A DNA stretch of 45,371 bases from Verrucomicrobiia bacterium. GTDB taxonomy: Bacteria; Verrucomicrobiota; Verrucomicrobiia; Limisphaerales; DASXHY01. The notes beneath the pieces were generated by a model that saw nothing but the letters and a program-made list of their open reading frames with translations, was not told where the DNA came from and searched no databases. The position numbers and the translations under genes were made by a program. The number at the start of each line of letters is the position of its first letter. Positions within the stretch are counted from its first letter, which is position 1. Location: the NCBI GenBank assembly GCA_035629175.1, contig DASPIL010000104.1, positions 1 through 45,371 on the forward strand, written 5' to 3'. This document shows, one piece after another, positions 7,863-17,219 of this stretch.

Positions 7863-9140
7863 TCAGCGCTTGGACAGAACATTCGTTTCGTAGCTCTTCA
7901 CTTCCGCCATCCACGCGCCGCCTGCAGGCACACCCTGCTTCATGCAGTAATAATCCCAGACCGCTCCCACAGGCAGCGTCTTGGTTTCTTCCATGAACGC
8001 GAGGCGCGACGTGTAATCGCCGGCCAGCTCGGCCACGCGCAATTCCTCAACCGGCGCCAGCAGCGCTCCCAGCAACGCGCGGCACATATTGCGCGTGCCA
8101 ATGACCCATGCCGCCACGCGATTGATGGAGGCATCGAAATAATCCAGGCCGATCCGCACGCGGCCAGTGTAGCCGCCCCACACGATTTCCTGCGCCGTCG
8201 CGTTCAAATCGTCTGTCAGCGTCACCACATGGTCACTGTCCCACCGCACGCCGCGGCTGACGTGCAACGCAATCTCGGGCAGATACTGCAGCACTGCGGA
8301 AATCTTGTCGGCGATGCCTTCCGTCGGATGGTAATGACCCGCGTCCAGCGTCAGCAATTTCTTCCTGCTCACGGCGTATCCGAGGTAGAACTCATGCGAA
8401 CCCACGACATAACTTTCCGATCCAATGCCGAACAGCTTGGGTTCGACTGCATCCACGTTGAGCCTGGGATCGATGCGTTTCGCGAACACCGCGTCGAGCG
8501 ATTCAGCGAGGCGCGCGCGATAGCTTTTTCGATCTGCGGGCGTGTCCTTCATGCCGTCGGGAATCCAAAGGTTTGTCAGGCAGGAACTGCCCAATGCCTT
8601 GCCAATGGCGGCCCCGATCTCGCGGCATCGAATGCCATGCTCAATCCAGAACTGCCGGGTTTCCTTGTCGGGATGAGACAGGGTGAAACCGTCGGCGGAC
8701 TTCGGATGCGCGAAATACGTGGGATTGAAATCGAGGCCGAACCCTTCTGCTTTTGCCCACGCGATCCAATTGCGGAACTGGTCGGCACCCAATTCATCTC
8801 GATCCACTTTGCGGCCGTTCATTTCGGCATAGCATGCGTGCAGATTAAAGCGATGCTTCCCTGGAATGAGCGAGATGGCTTTCTCAAAATCCGCGCGCAG
8901 TTCGTCAGGCGTCCGCGCTTTTCCGGGATAATTTCCCGTGACGGCGAGCCCGCCGCCCAGTTCCATCCCCTTGTTTTCAAAGCCGCCAACGTCGTCGCCC
9001 TGCCAGCAATGGATGGAAATCGGAATCCCCGCCAGCGCCTTGAGCGCCTTCTCCGTGTCCACCCCAAGCGCCGCGTAACGTTCGGATGCGAGCTTGTAGG
9101 ATTTTTCCACGCTGGATTTGTTCAGCTTGAAGGAATGCAT
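7863..9140 (-). CDS. rhaA: L-rhamnose isomerase RhaA
   Basis: This 425-aa enzyme converts L-rhamnose to L-rhamnulose in the cytoplasm, the first catabolic step. The signature block KLFGIGSESYVVGSHEFYLG followed by TLDAGHYHPTE contains the metal/substrate-binding Asp and His residues of the RhaA active site; ISIHCWQGDDVGGFE near the N terminus is also family-typical. The length matches E. coli RhaA (419 aa). The ATG at 9140 (MHSFKLNKSS) is preferred over the longer frame to 9236, whose extra residues do not look like protein. Kinase rhaB and aldolase rhaD are not in this window. Confidence 0.95.
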   Translation of the reverse strand: MHSFKLNKSSVEKSYKLASERYAALGVDTEKALKALAGIPISIHCWQGDDVGGFENKGMELGGGLAVTGNYPGKARTPDELRADFEKAISLIPGKHRFNLHACYAEMNGRKVDRDELGADQFRNWIAWAKAEGFGLDFNPTYFAHPKSADGFTLSHPDKETRQFWIEHGIRCREIGAAIGKALGSSCLTNLWIPDGMKDTPADRKSYRARLAESLDAVFAKRIDPRLNVDAVEPKLFGIGSESYVVGSHEFYLGYAVSRKKLLTLDAGHYHPTEGIADKISAVLQYLPEIALHVSRGVRWDSDHVVTLTDDLNATAQEIVWGGYTGRVRIGLDYFDASINRVAAWVIGTRNMCRALLGALLAPVEELRVAELAGDYTSRLAFMEETKTLPVGAVWDYYCMKQGVPAGGAWMAEVKSYETNVLSKR

Positions 9141-9223
9141 AGGTTTCGTGATTCGCCGCCACGCGCGGGCCAAGGTTCGAACCTGATTGCAACGGCGCTG
9201 CGCGTATTGGACGGACGCAATGA

Positions 9224-9254
9224 TTGTGAAACGCACCAGATTTCTCCTTCACAA
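9224..9254. promoter_or_regulatory. Candidate RhaS/RhaR-type operator
   Basis: An inverted repeat TTGTGAA (9224-9230) and TTCACAA (9248-9254) is separated by 17 nt, in the 207-bp gap between rhaA and the divergent AraC-type regulator gene. AraC-family rhamnose activators are known to bind inverted half-sites separated by about 16-17 bp, so spacing and position fit. No experimentally known consensus for this phylum was available to compare. Confidence 0.45.
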
Positions 9255-9347
9255 AGTGGCCAGACTTCAGCACGATCCTGCCACGTTGCGCAGCGCAGCG
9301 AAGCCACACTCATCGCCATGAAAGTGCAACGCTGAAAATCGACAGAA

Positions 9348-10214
9348 ATGCTGACATTAAAGGCCAAAGACTGGTTCACGGACGCGTTTCCCCTGTCGGT
9401 CGAGCGGCGCGAACCGCAACCCGCGTTCCCTCCCCATAAGCACGAATTTTCCGAGATCGTCCTGGTGACTGCCGGCACCGCCCTGCATGTCACGGGCCAC
9501 GATTCCTGGCGCCTCTCGGCGGGCGAGGTGTTCGTCATTGGCGGACCCCGGGTTCACGAATACCGCGAATTGGAGAAGCTTGCGTTGATCAACATCCTCT
9601 TCGATGCAGGGAAACTGCGCGTCCAACCGGGCGACCTCCCATCGATTCCAGGATATCACGCGCTGTTCACGCTTGAGCCGGTGTGGCGGCGGCGCGGGCA
9701 ATTCACCAGCCGCTTGCGCCTTTCGCCTGCGGAATTGTCGGCGGTCCTGGGATTTGTGGACCAACTGGAAAGTGAATTGAAAGCGAGGCTGCCAGGGTTC
9801 GGCTTTCAATCCACGGCGCTCTTCATGCAGATTGTCTGTTACCTGTCGCGTTGTTATTCGCGATTCAAAGGTTCCGACTCGCGTGCACTGCTGCGAAGCG
9901 CTGAAGCCATTGCGCACCTTGAATCCAATTTCGCCGAACCGCTGAACCTGAACCGCCTTGCTGACATTGCGCACATGCCGAAGCGGACCTTCATCCGCTG
10001 CTTCCAGGCTGCCACGGGGAACTCACCGATCGCCTACCTCATTGAGTTGCGCATTCGGCACGCGGCGCGGCTGCTGCGCCAGACGAATGAGTCGGTGACG
10101 GACATTGCATTTCAGGTGGGGTTCAACGACAGCAATTACTTCACAAGGCAATTCCGCGCCGTGATAGGGCTGAGCCCGCGTGAGTATCGCAATCAGCAAC
10201 AATTGCGGGAGTAA
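9348..10214 (+). CDS. AraC-family transcriptional regulator, RhaS/RhaR-like
   Basis: This 288-aa regulator has an N-terminal cupin sugar-sensing domain (about residues 15-100; PPHKHEFSEIVLVTAG, HVTG, GEVFVIGGPRVHEY) and a C-terminal double helix-turn-helix (about 185-285; LNRLADIAHMPKRTFIRCF, then VTDIAFQVGFNDSNYFTRQF and SPREYR). The layout and several phrases of the cupin part resemble E. coli RhaS/RhaR. Its divergent position next to rhaA-rhaT makes a rhamnose-responsive activator the best guess. The ATG at 9348 leaves a 207-bp shared control region. Confidence 0.85.
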   Translation: MLTLKAKDWFTDAFPLSVERREPQPAFPPHKHEFSEIVLVTAGTALHVTGHDSWRLSAGEVFVIGGPRVHEYRELEKLALINILFDAGKLRVQPGDLPSIPGYHALFTLEPVWRRRGQFTSRLRLSPAELSAVLGFVDQLESELKARLPGFGFQSTALFMQIVCYLSRCYSRFKGSDSRALLRSAEAIAHLESNFAEPLNLNRLADIAHMPKRTFIRCFQAATGNSPIAYLIELRIRHAARLLRQTNESVTDIAFQVGFNDSNYFTRQFRAVIGLSPREYRNQQQLRE

Positions 10215-10224
10215 CGTCACGCGG

Positions 10225-10959
10225 TCACGTGAGGAGCAGTTTCAAACCTGCGATCAGGAGCACCACGGCCAGCAACCGCTTGATCGCCTGATGAGGGAGG
10301 CGCCGGCTGCCGAGATACGACCCGGCAATTCCGCCCAGGACGGCCGCAACGGCAAATGGAACGACAAAGGCCGGGAACGAGGATGTACTGACGACATTTC
10401 CCAGCAGTCCCGCACTGGAATTGGCAAGGATGAAGACTGCGGACACGGCGGCCGCCTGTCGCGCGCGCGCCCATCGCATGAACAGCAGGAGCGGCGTGAG
10501 AAAAATTCCACCGCCTGTTCCCGTCAACCCCGACAACAATCCCAACCCTGCGCCAATTGGAACGGCATGCCACGGTGACGGTTCCTTTCGCACTGTGTCA
10601 TCAGAAGGCTTCGCAAAAAACCGGGCAGCCGAGAACAGCAATACGGCTCCAACCAACACCTGGAACATCCGTGTGGGAAGATGAATATATCCGCCAAGAA
10701 AGGCGCACGGAATCGCGAGCACTGCGAACGGCCAGAAGAGACGGAACTGGAAATGCCCAGCGCGCCAAAATTGCCAGCTCGCGATGGTCGCCACAAGAAT
10801 GTTGAGCACGAGCGCCGCCGGCCGAATCACGGTTGCGGCCACGCCGAACAGCGACATGATCGCGATATACCCGGATGCCCCGGCGTGACCCACGGAAGAA
10901 TAAAGAAACGCGACCAGGAGAATGGCAAGGGACATAAAGGCCAGCTGGTCGTGGGACAT
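10225..10959 (-). CDS. TauE/SafE-family anion permease
   Basis: This 244-aa membrane protein of the TauE/SafE (DUF81) family, whose members export sulfite, sulfoacetate or other organosulfur anions. The two family repeats are visible: SSVGHAGASGYIAIMSL near residue 21 and GLLSGLTGTGGGIFLTPLLL near 140. About seven to eight hydrophobic helices are seen. It may be co-transcribed with the upstream hydrolase gene (49-nt gap). The substrate cannot be inferred from context. Confidence 0.85.
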   Translation of the reverse strand: MSHDQLAFMSLAILLVAFLYSSVGHAGASGYIAIMSLFGVAATVIRPAALVLNILVATIASWQFWRAGHFQFRLFWPFAVLAIPCAFLGGYIHLPTRMFQVLVGAVLLFSAARFFAKPSDDTVRKEPSPWHAVPIGAGLGLLSGLTGTGGGIFLTPLLLFMRWARARQAAAVSAVFILANSSAGLLGNVVSTSSFPAFVVPFAVAAVLGGIAGSYLGSRRLPHQAIKRLLAVVLLIAGLKLLLT

Positions 10960-11008
10960 TGCGCCTGTCTTTTAAGCGCGCACCTGCCTGGCCGCAAGTT
11001 CCCTCTCT

Positions 11009-12214
11009 TCAAAAGGACAGCGGTATAAATTGCCCGATCCCATAACCCGCAAAGATCGCCATCGCAACATCCCCGTCCCGCAGCGACCCGCCACGAGCGG
11101 CGATCCAGCCAACAACTCCTCCGCCCACCAACAACACAGTGCTCACTGCGAATGTGCACATCAACATCGCCAGAACGAAAAAGTTTGCGGAATACGCGTT
11201 CCGCAGCGCAAGGCACACGAACGCCAAGAGCGCTGTAACGGCAGCAAGGCTCCACCTTGGCAGGCGCAATCGTCGGACACCGGTGAGCATCAGCCAGATG
11301 ACAGCGAATACAAGAAGCTGATAGGGAACGCGACGCCACTGGGGCATCACGCCAATCCAGGAGTTGAGCGTCAAAATGCCTGTGGTAAGAAGGATCGAGG
11401 GCACCATCCATTTCCGCGTTTGTGCGAGTCGCGGATGAAGTTCTGGCAGGCGAAACATCAGGACAAACGCGCCCGTCATGCCGAGGATCAACCCCACAAG
11501 GCGCCATCGCCACGCTGTGACAGCAGCGGGAGGGGGCTTTCCAACAGCAGCGCACGACGCTTTAACAGCCGCCCGCACGAGCAACGGATCGAAGGGCTCG
11601 AGGGCATGGTCGGACCAGGGAGAAATGACCACTGTCGCATTCGTGCGGGCTCGTAAAAAAGCGGGCCGAATGAATTCGTCAAAGAAGCCGGCCAGCAAAA
11701 GCTCCGGGGGACCGTCCTCGCCCAGCGGGTCTGCTGCACCGACGCCGATAAAGAGCCTCGGGCGAAACCCGGCTTCCCGCACGTTCCAGGCGCCGACACT
11801 TCCCCCCATCGAATGGCCAATGTAAACATCCACAGCTCGCAGTGTCCCCAGAAGCGCCTGTGGTTTCAGCAACAGGTTTGTGAGGGAACAAGGTTGGGGA
11901 GACGCACCATGTCCCGCTTGATCCACTGAATAGCAATCAAAGCCAGCGGCAGCCAGCGCCTCGCCAAAACGAAAGAAGTTTTCTTTTGAGCCGGTTGCTC
12001 CATGGGCCAGCAGCACCACAGGATGGAGCCCCGGAGTTTCACGAACGAATCGAATTGCGGGTGTGTTTGGCGTCAGCATTATTTTTTCAACACGGACACC
12101 TTGCTCGACAACCCGGGAAAGAATGCTACCCAGAATCAAGCATGCGACGCCTCCCGCTACCAACAGCTGATTGGCACGGGCATTCATGAGTTCTTTTCTT
12201 TGCGGCGGAACCAT
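11009..12214 (-). CDS. Membrane-anchored alpha/beta hydrolase with C-terminal TM domain
   Basis: This 401-aa two-part protein begins with a membrane segment (about residues 16-32), followed by an alpha/beta-hydrolase domain (about 45-220): oxyanion region LLAHGATGSKENF, GHSMGG nucleophile elbow (Ser135) and a likely catalytic His203 in SDHALEP. The C-terminal 165 residues form five or six hydrophobic helices. The substrate is unknown; dienelactone-hydrolase-like or esterase activity facing the periplasm or membrane is plausible. ATG at 12214 is used; an in-frame ATG at 12187 (MNARANQ) is an equally possible start. It lies 30 nt after radC on the same strand. Confidence 0.7.
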   Translation of the reverse strand: MVPPQRKELMNARANQLLVAGGVACLILGSILSRVVEQGVRVEKIMLTPNTPAIRFVRETPGLHPVVLLAHGATGSKENFFRFGEALAAAGFDCYSVDQAGHGASPQPCSLTNLLLKPQALLGTLRAVDVYIGHSMGGSVGAWNVREAGFRPRLFIGVGAADPLGEDGPPELLLAGFFDEFIRPAFLRARTNATVVISPWSDHALEPFDPLLVRAAVKASCAAVGKPPPAAVTAWRWRLVGLILGMTGAFVLMFRLPELHPRLAQTRKWMVPSILLTTGILTLNSWIGVMPQWRRVPYQLLVFAVIWLMLTGVRRLRLPRWSLAAVTALLAFVCLALRNAYSANFFVLAMLMCTFAVSTVLLVGGGVVGWIAARGGSLRDGDVAMAIFAGYGIGQFIPLSF

Positions 12215-12244
12215 TCAGTGTCGGGCCGCTACCCGCACCTGCGT

Positions 12245-12952
12245 TCAGTAAAAATACCCCAATTCCCGCAGGCTGACGTAATCCTTCGGCCGATCCTGCG
12301 TGGCGCGCCCCAGAATCACATGATCGAGCACTTCAATCTTGAGCAACTGGCCGGCGCGGATCAAATCTCGCGTGACCTTCACGTCTGCTTCGGATGGTGT
12401 TGGATCGCCGCTCGGATGATTGTGCGCGAGAACTATTGCGGACGCGTTTGCAGCAATGGCGGGTTTGAAAACTTCGCGCGCATGCACAAGGATTGTATCG
12501 AGTGTGCCCTGCGAAATGCGTTCCACGCGGATCAATCGACGCCGCGTGTTCAGCAGAATGACCTGGAAATTTTCCACCGTGTAGGATCGATTCTCTTCGC
12601 GCAGGAGGTCCGCGATGCGTTCGGGATTATCCAGCGTTGGAGATTCCTGGCGGATTTCCGCTGCCATTCTCCGTGCCAGCGTGAACGCGCTCTTCAGTGC
12701 GATCGCCTTGTCGCGGCCGATGCCCTTGATCTGGCGCAGGTCTTCGATGGCGGCGCGCGAGAGGTTGTCGAGCGTGTTGAACTTGTGCAGCAACTGCTCC
12801 GCAACCTGGATGGCTGAAACGCCCTTCAGTCCTGTGCGAAGCAAAATGGCGATCAGTTCAGAATTTCGGAGAGCGTCAGCGCCGCATTGTGCGAGCCGTT
12901 CGCGTGGCCGTTCACTGTCTGGCATGTCCCTGATTCGAAGCCCCTCATGCAT
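12245..12952 (-). CDS. radC: RadC family JAB/MPN domain protein
   Basis: This 235-aa protein has the standard RadC layout: an N-terminal UPF0758 helical part with helix-hairpin-helix (MPDSERPRERL, QIKGIGRDKA) and a C-terminal JAB1/MPN-like domain with the metal motif HNHPSGDPTPSEAD. The cellular role is unsettled; early claims of a DNA-repair function were withdrawn, although a nuclease or recombination link is often assumed. The frame is open to 13048, but the ATG at 12952 is chosen because the family starts there and because a strong promoter ends 7 nt before it. Confidence 0.9.
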   Translation of the reverse strand: MHEGLRIRDMPDSERPRERLAQCGADALRNSELIAILLRTGLKGVSAIQVAEQLLHKFNTLDNLSRAAIEDLRQIKGIGRDKAIALKSAFTLARRMAAEIRQESPTLDNPERIADLLREENRSYTVENFQVILLNTRRRLIRVERISQGTLDTILVHAREVFKPAIAANASAIVLAHNHPSGDPTPSEADVKVTRDLIRAGQLLKIEVLDHVILGRATQDRPKDYVSLRELGYFY

Positions 12953-12988
12953 GCGCCGGATTAAACGGCAACCACGCGATCGCGTCAA
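12953..12988 (-). promoter_or_regulatory. Leaderless-type promoter of radC
   Basis: On the minus strand TTGACG (12983-12988), a 17-nt spacer, TTTAAT (12960-12965) and 7 nt to the ATG. Transcription would begin at or within a base or two of the start codon. This is the best sigma-70-like match in the window. Confidence 0.65.
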
Positions 12989-13083
12989 TGCCAGGCTGGA
13001 GAGCCGCCAAGTTGCCGCGGCTTCAAATCGCGGGTGAAGGGCGCGCAATCAAGTGCCACAATCTTCGCAATCTCGACACTGAA

Positions 13084-13099
13084 GCAGCCTGAAGGCTGC
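13084..13099. repeat. Short palindromic element (REP-like) after hflX
   Basis: GCAGCC-TGAA-GGCTGC forms a perfect 6-bp stem with a 4-nt loop, 10 nt beyond the hflX stop codon. A diverged relative with the same TGAAGCAG...GCTGCG frame is at 20371-20390. It could act as a weak transcript-end hairpin, but no T tract follows. Confidence 0.45.
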
Positions 13100-13108
13100 G
13101 CGCCTTCT

Positions 13109-14407
<1,299 letters not shown>

Positions 14408-14541
14408 CGAGTTGCGCTGGTCCTAATGTAAATCGCTGCAGCACCATACCATGTCCCTGGAAATAGAAAAGAGGGGGATGGATATTTGATTTTCAGGTTT
14501 CTCCGCTGTGCTGTCCCTGCCCCGCACAAAAACACCTGGGA

Positions 14542-14576
14542 TTGAATCATAAATGGAGTGGCTTTAGCCCGGGATT
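14542..14576 (+). promoter_or_regulatory. Possible promoter of the Lrp-type gene
   Basis: TTGAAT (14542-14547), a 17-nt spacer, TAGCCC (14565-14570), then 6 nt to a TTG in frame with the regulator. The -10 lacks the final T, so this is weaker than the other promoters listed. Confidence 0.3.
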
Positions 14577-14597
14577 TTGACACACTCCGCCCCGCAA

Positions 14598-15080
14598 ATG
14601 AATCCGGTGATCAAACTATTGCTCGAGGGTGGCAGCCTCAGCACCGCGCAAATGGCGCAGGTGCTCAAGCTGTCCGAAGCCGACGTGAATCGCGAATTGG
14701 AGCAACTTAAAAAGGATCGTATCCTCCTGGGCTGGCGCCCTGTGCTCAACGTCAGCAACGAGGCCGCCGGAACAGTCCGCGCCGTCATCGAGGTCCGGAT
14801 CACGCCCGAGCGGGGCGGCGGATTCAACCGCCTCGCCGAACGCATCAGCCGCTTCGATGAGGTTGAATCCTGCTATCTCATGTCAGGCGGCTACGATCTC
14901 CTGGTGTTCGTCAATGGCGCCACGCTCCAGCGCGTCGCAGCGTTTGTTTCCGAAAAACTTTCGTCGATCGAAGGCGTCCTTTCAACGGCCACGCATTTCA
15001 TGCTGCGCTCCTACAAGGAACAGGGATTTCTCCTGGATGTTAAGACTGAGGAGAACGAGCGCCTGAAGGTCGCGCCCTGA
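14598..15080 (+). CDS. Lrp/AsnC-family transcriptional regulator
   Basis: This 160-aa regulator has an N-terminal winged helix-turn-helix (LSTAQMAQVLKLSEADVNRE) and a C-terminal RAM/ActD effector domain (about 65-150; CYLMSGGYDLLVFVNG, GVLSTATHFML). Such proteins sense amino acids as oligomers. ATG at 14598 gives the clean domain start; a TTG at 14577 in frame would add seven residues and sits 6 nt after a possible -10 box. The next gene, a class I aminotransferase, starts 36 nt downstream, so the pair is probably co-transcribed and the regulator may respond to the amino acid or keto acid handled by the enzyme. Confidence 0.88.
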   Translation: MNPVIKLLLEGGSLSTAQMAQVLKLSEADVNRELEQLKKDRILLGWRPVLNVSNEAAGTVRAVIEVRITPERGGGFNRLAERISRFDEVESCYLMSGGYDLLVFVNGATLQRVAAFVSEKLSSIEGVLSTATHFMLRSYKEQGFLLDVKTEENERLKVAP

Positions 15081-15085
15081 CCCGC

Positions 15086-15109
15086 TCAAATTTGAAATCT
15101 CAAATTTGA
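15086..15109. repeat. Tandem palindromes TCAAATTTGA x2
   Basis: The 10-nt palindrome TCAAATTTGA occurs at 15086-15095 and again at 15100-15109, separated by AATC, in the 36-nt gap between the Lrp-type gene and the aminotransferase gene. It is markedly AT-rich compared with its surroundings. Possible roles are an autoregulatory Lrp-type site or a small inserted repeat. Confidence 0.5.
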
Positions 15110-15116
15110 TCCTCAC

Positions 15117-16286
15117 ATGGACACCACGCGTTTCATTGCCAAGCATGTCATTGACCTGCCCAGATCGGGCATTCGCGACTTCTTCGAGGTCGTTGCGAAG
15201 ATGCAGGACGTCATTTCACTCGGCATCGGCGAACCGGATTTCGACACGCCCTGGCACATTCGCGAGGCTGCGATCTACGCCCTCGAAAAGGGCCGCACGC
15301 ATTACACTTCGAATCTGGGCCTGATTGAATTGCGCCGGGAAATATCCCGCTACGTCGGCCAGCGGTTCGCGGTGAGCTACAATCCTGAGAACGAGATTCT
15401 CGTTACCGTTGGGGTTTCCGAAGCGATCGATATTGCGACCCGGGCGCTGATCAACCCCGGGGACAAGGTGATGTTTCATCAGCCGTGCTATGTGAGCTAT
15501 CACCCGAGCATCACGCTTGCCCACGGGACTGCGGCGCCCGTTCCGACGTTCGCGAAGGACAACTTTGCCCTGACAGCCGAAGCATTGCGCGCGGCGTGGC
15601 AACCGGGATGCAAACTGTTGATGCTGAACCTGCCCTGCAATCCAACGGGCGGCACGTGCAATCGGCAGCAACTGGAAGCGATCGCGAAGTTTGCGATTGA
15701 GAAGGACCTGCTCGTCTTGAGCGATGAGATTTATTCCGAGCTGACCTTCGAGGGCGAACACGTCAGCATTGCGAGCCTTCCAGGGATGAAGGAACGGACA
15801 ATATTCCTGCATGGCTTCTCGAAGGCGTTTGCTATGACAGGCTGGCGCATCGGGTACGGATGCGGCCCCGCGCCCCTCATCGAAGCGATGATGAAGGTGC
15901 ATCAATATTCGATGATGTGCGCTTCCATCATCAGCCAGGAAGGCGCAGTGGAGGCCTTGCGGCACGGCGAAGAGCCGATGAAAGCCATGCGCGAGCAGTA
16001 TCACCGTCGCCGCGATTTCATCGTGCGCAGGCTGAATGAAACCGGCCTGAAGTGCCACATGCCACGTGGTTCCTTTTACGCGTTCCCCGATATCAGCGTC
16101 ACAGGAATGTCGGAGAAGGAATTTGCCGTGGGCCTGCTGCAGGCGGAACGCGTTGCGATGGTGCCGGGATCGGCTTTTGGAGAAAATGGCGCGGGCTTTT
16201 GTCGCGCCTGCTTCGCGACGAGCTACGAGCAACTCATCGAGGCGGGCGATCGCATCGAACGCTACGTGCAATCGATCAAGCGCTAA
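15117..16286 (+). CDS. Class I/II pyridoxal-phosphate aminotransferase
   Basis: This 389-aa fold-type I PLP enzyme of the aspartate/aromatic aminotransferase group transfers an amino group between an amino acid and a keto acid. Visible motifs are SLGIGEPDFDTP near the N terminus, NLPCNPTGGTC with the Asn that contacts substrate/PLP, LSDEIYSELTFEG (Asp-x-x-Tyr pair), and the PLP lysine in HGFSKAFAMTGWRIGY. A conserved Arg for carboxylate binding is likely in the FCRACFATS region. Substrate specificity is not predictable. The last 11 nt overlap the 3' end of miaA on the other strand. Confidence 0.9.
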   Translation: MDTTRFIAKHVIDLPRSGIRDFFEVVAKMQDVISLGIGEPDFDTPWHIREAAIYALEKGRTHYTSNLGLIELRREISRYVGQRFAVSYNPENEILVTVGVSEAIDIATRALINPGDKVMFHQPCYVSYHPSITLAHGTAAPVPTFAKDNFALTAEALRAAWQPGCKLLMLNLPCNPTGGTCNRQQLEAIAKFAIEKDLLVLSDEIYSELTFEGEHVSIASLPGMKERTIFLHGFSKAFAMTGWRIGYGCGPAPLIEAMMKVHQYSMMCASIISQEGAVEALRHGEEPMKAMREQYHRRRDFIVRRLNETGLKCHMPRGSFYAFPDISVTGMSEKEFAVGLLQAERVAMVPGSAFGENGAGFCRACFATSYEQLIEAGDRIERYVQSIKR

Positions 16287-17214
16287 GACGACTTCGCCGG
16301 TTCGCCAAGGTTTCCACAACGCCAGCGAAATTGGTCGTCGCATCCAGTTCGATCCACTGGACTCCGGGGGCTTTGCGAAACCACGTCATCTGACGTTTCG
16401 CAAACTGCCGGGTTTTGACCTTCACAAGTTCGATCGTATCGGCCAAGGACCGGTCACCCTGCAGGTATTCAACCACCTGCCGGTATCCGATCGCCTGCAT
16501 GGGTGTTGGATTCGTGGTCAAACCACGTTCAATCAACCCGCGCGTCTCCTCCACCAACCCCAGGTCGAACATCCGATCCACACGCCGGTTGATGCGATCC
16601 CTCAGGTCAGCTGGCAAGCGCGCAATGCCGAAAAAGTTCGGCACGGACGACGCGGAGGCGTCCCACGCCGCGCGCTGGGATGAAAACGGCTTGCCGGTCA
16701 GGCGTATGACTTCGAGCGCCCGCACAACACGGCGCAGATTCTTGCGGTCGATTTGCTCGTGGGTAATCGGATCGCGCTCCTTTAACTCGGCGAGCAACGT
16801 TTCCGGTTCCGCAGCTTCGAGCTGCGCGCGCAACTCAGGATCGGCCGGCGGAGCTTCACCCAGCCCGCCAAGAAACGCCTGGATATACAACCCCGTGCCG
16901 CCGCAGAAGATCGGCACGCGACCCCGCGCTCGAATGCCGGCCTCAGCCGCGCGCGCGAGCCTCACGAATTGCGCCGCGTCGAATGATTCCTCCAGACCGA
17001 CAACATCGATCAGGTGATGTCGCACGCGTTGTTGCTCGGCGAGCGAAGGCTTGGCGGTTCCTATGTCCAATCCGCGATACACCTGCATTGAGTCGACCGA
17101 AATGATTTCGCCGTTAATGCGTTCAGCGAGGAGGATGGCAATCTCGGATTTCCCGACCGCAGTCGGCCCAGCGATGTAAACCGCGGCGGGTGGAGCCTGT
17201 GCAGGCGTTGCCAT
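16276..17214 (-). CDS. miaA: tRNA dimethylallyltransferase MiaA
   Basis: This 312-aa enzyme adds a dimethylallyl group to A37 of tRNAs reading UNN codons. It has the P-loop GPTAVGKS (16-23), the DSMQVYRGLDIGTAKPS region (from 41), and PTPMQAIGYRQVVEYLQG followed by the C-terminal KTRQFAKRQMTWFRK. The ATG at 17214, with GAGG just upstream, fits the family start; the frame remains open to 17442 but that part overlaps lgt and is not protein-like. It begins 5 nt after the lgt stop, so both are one transcript. Its substrate DMAPP comes from the MEP pathway, to which ispF in this window also belongs. Confidence 0.95.
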   Translation of the reverse strand: MATPAQAPPAAVYIAGPTAVGKSEIAILLAERINGEIISVDSMQVYRGLDIGTAKPSLAEQQRVRHHLIDVVGLEESFDAAQFVRLARAAEAGIRARGRVPIFCGGTGLYIQAFLGGLGEAPPADPELRAQLEAAEPETLLAELKERDPITHEQIDRKNLRRVVRALEVIRLTGKPFSSQRAAWDASASSVPNFFGIARLPADLRDRINRRVDRMFDLGLVEETRGLIERGLTTNPTPMQAIGYRQVVEYLQGDRSLADTIELVKVKTRQFAKRQMTWFRKAPGVQWIELDATTNFAGVVETLANRRSRLSA

Positions 17215-17219
17215 GGACC

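Noticed and set aside
7605-9335. Long open frame of 576 codons on the plus strand opposite rhaA and rhaT
   Set aside because: It is antisense to two well-supported genes, and its translation (His/Arg/Gln-rich) shows no domain; it is a by-product of GC-rich codon use.
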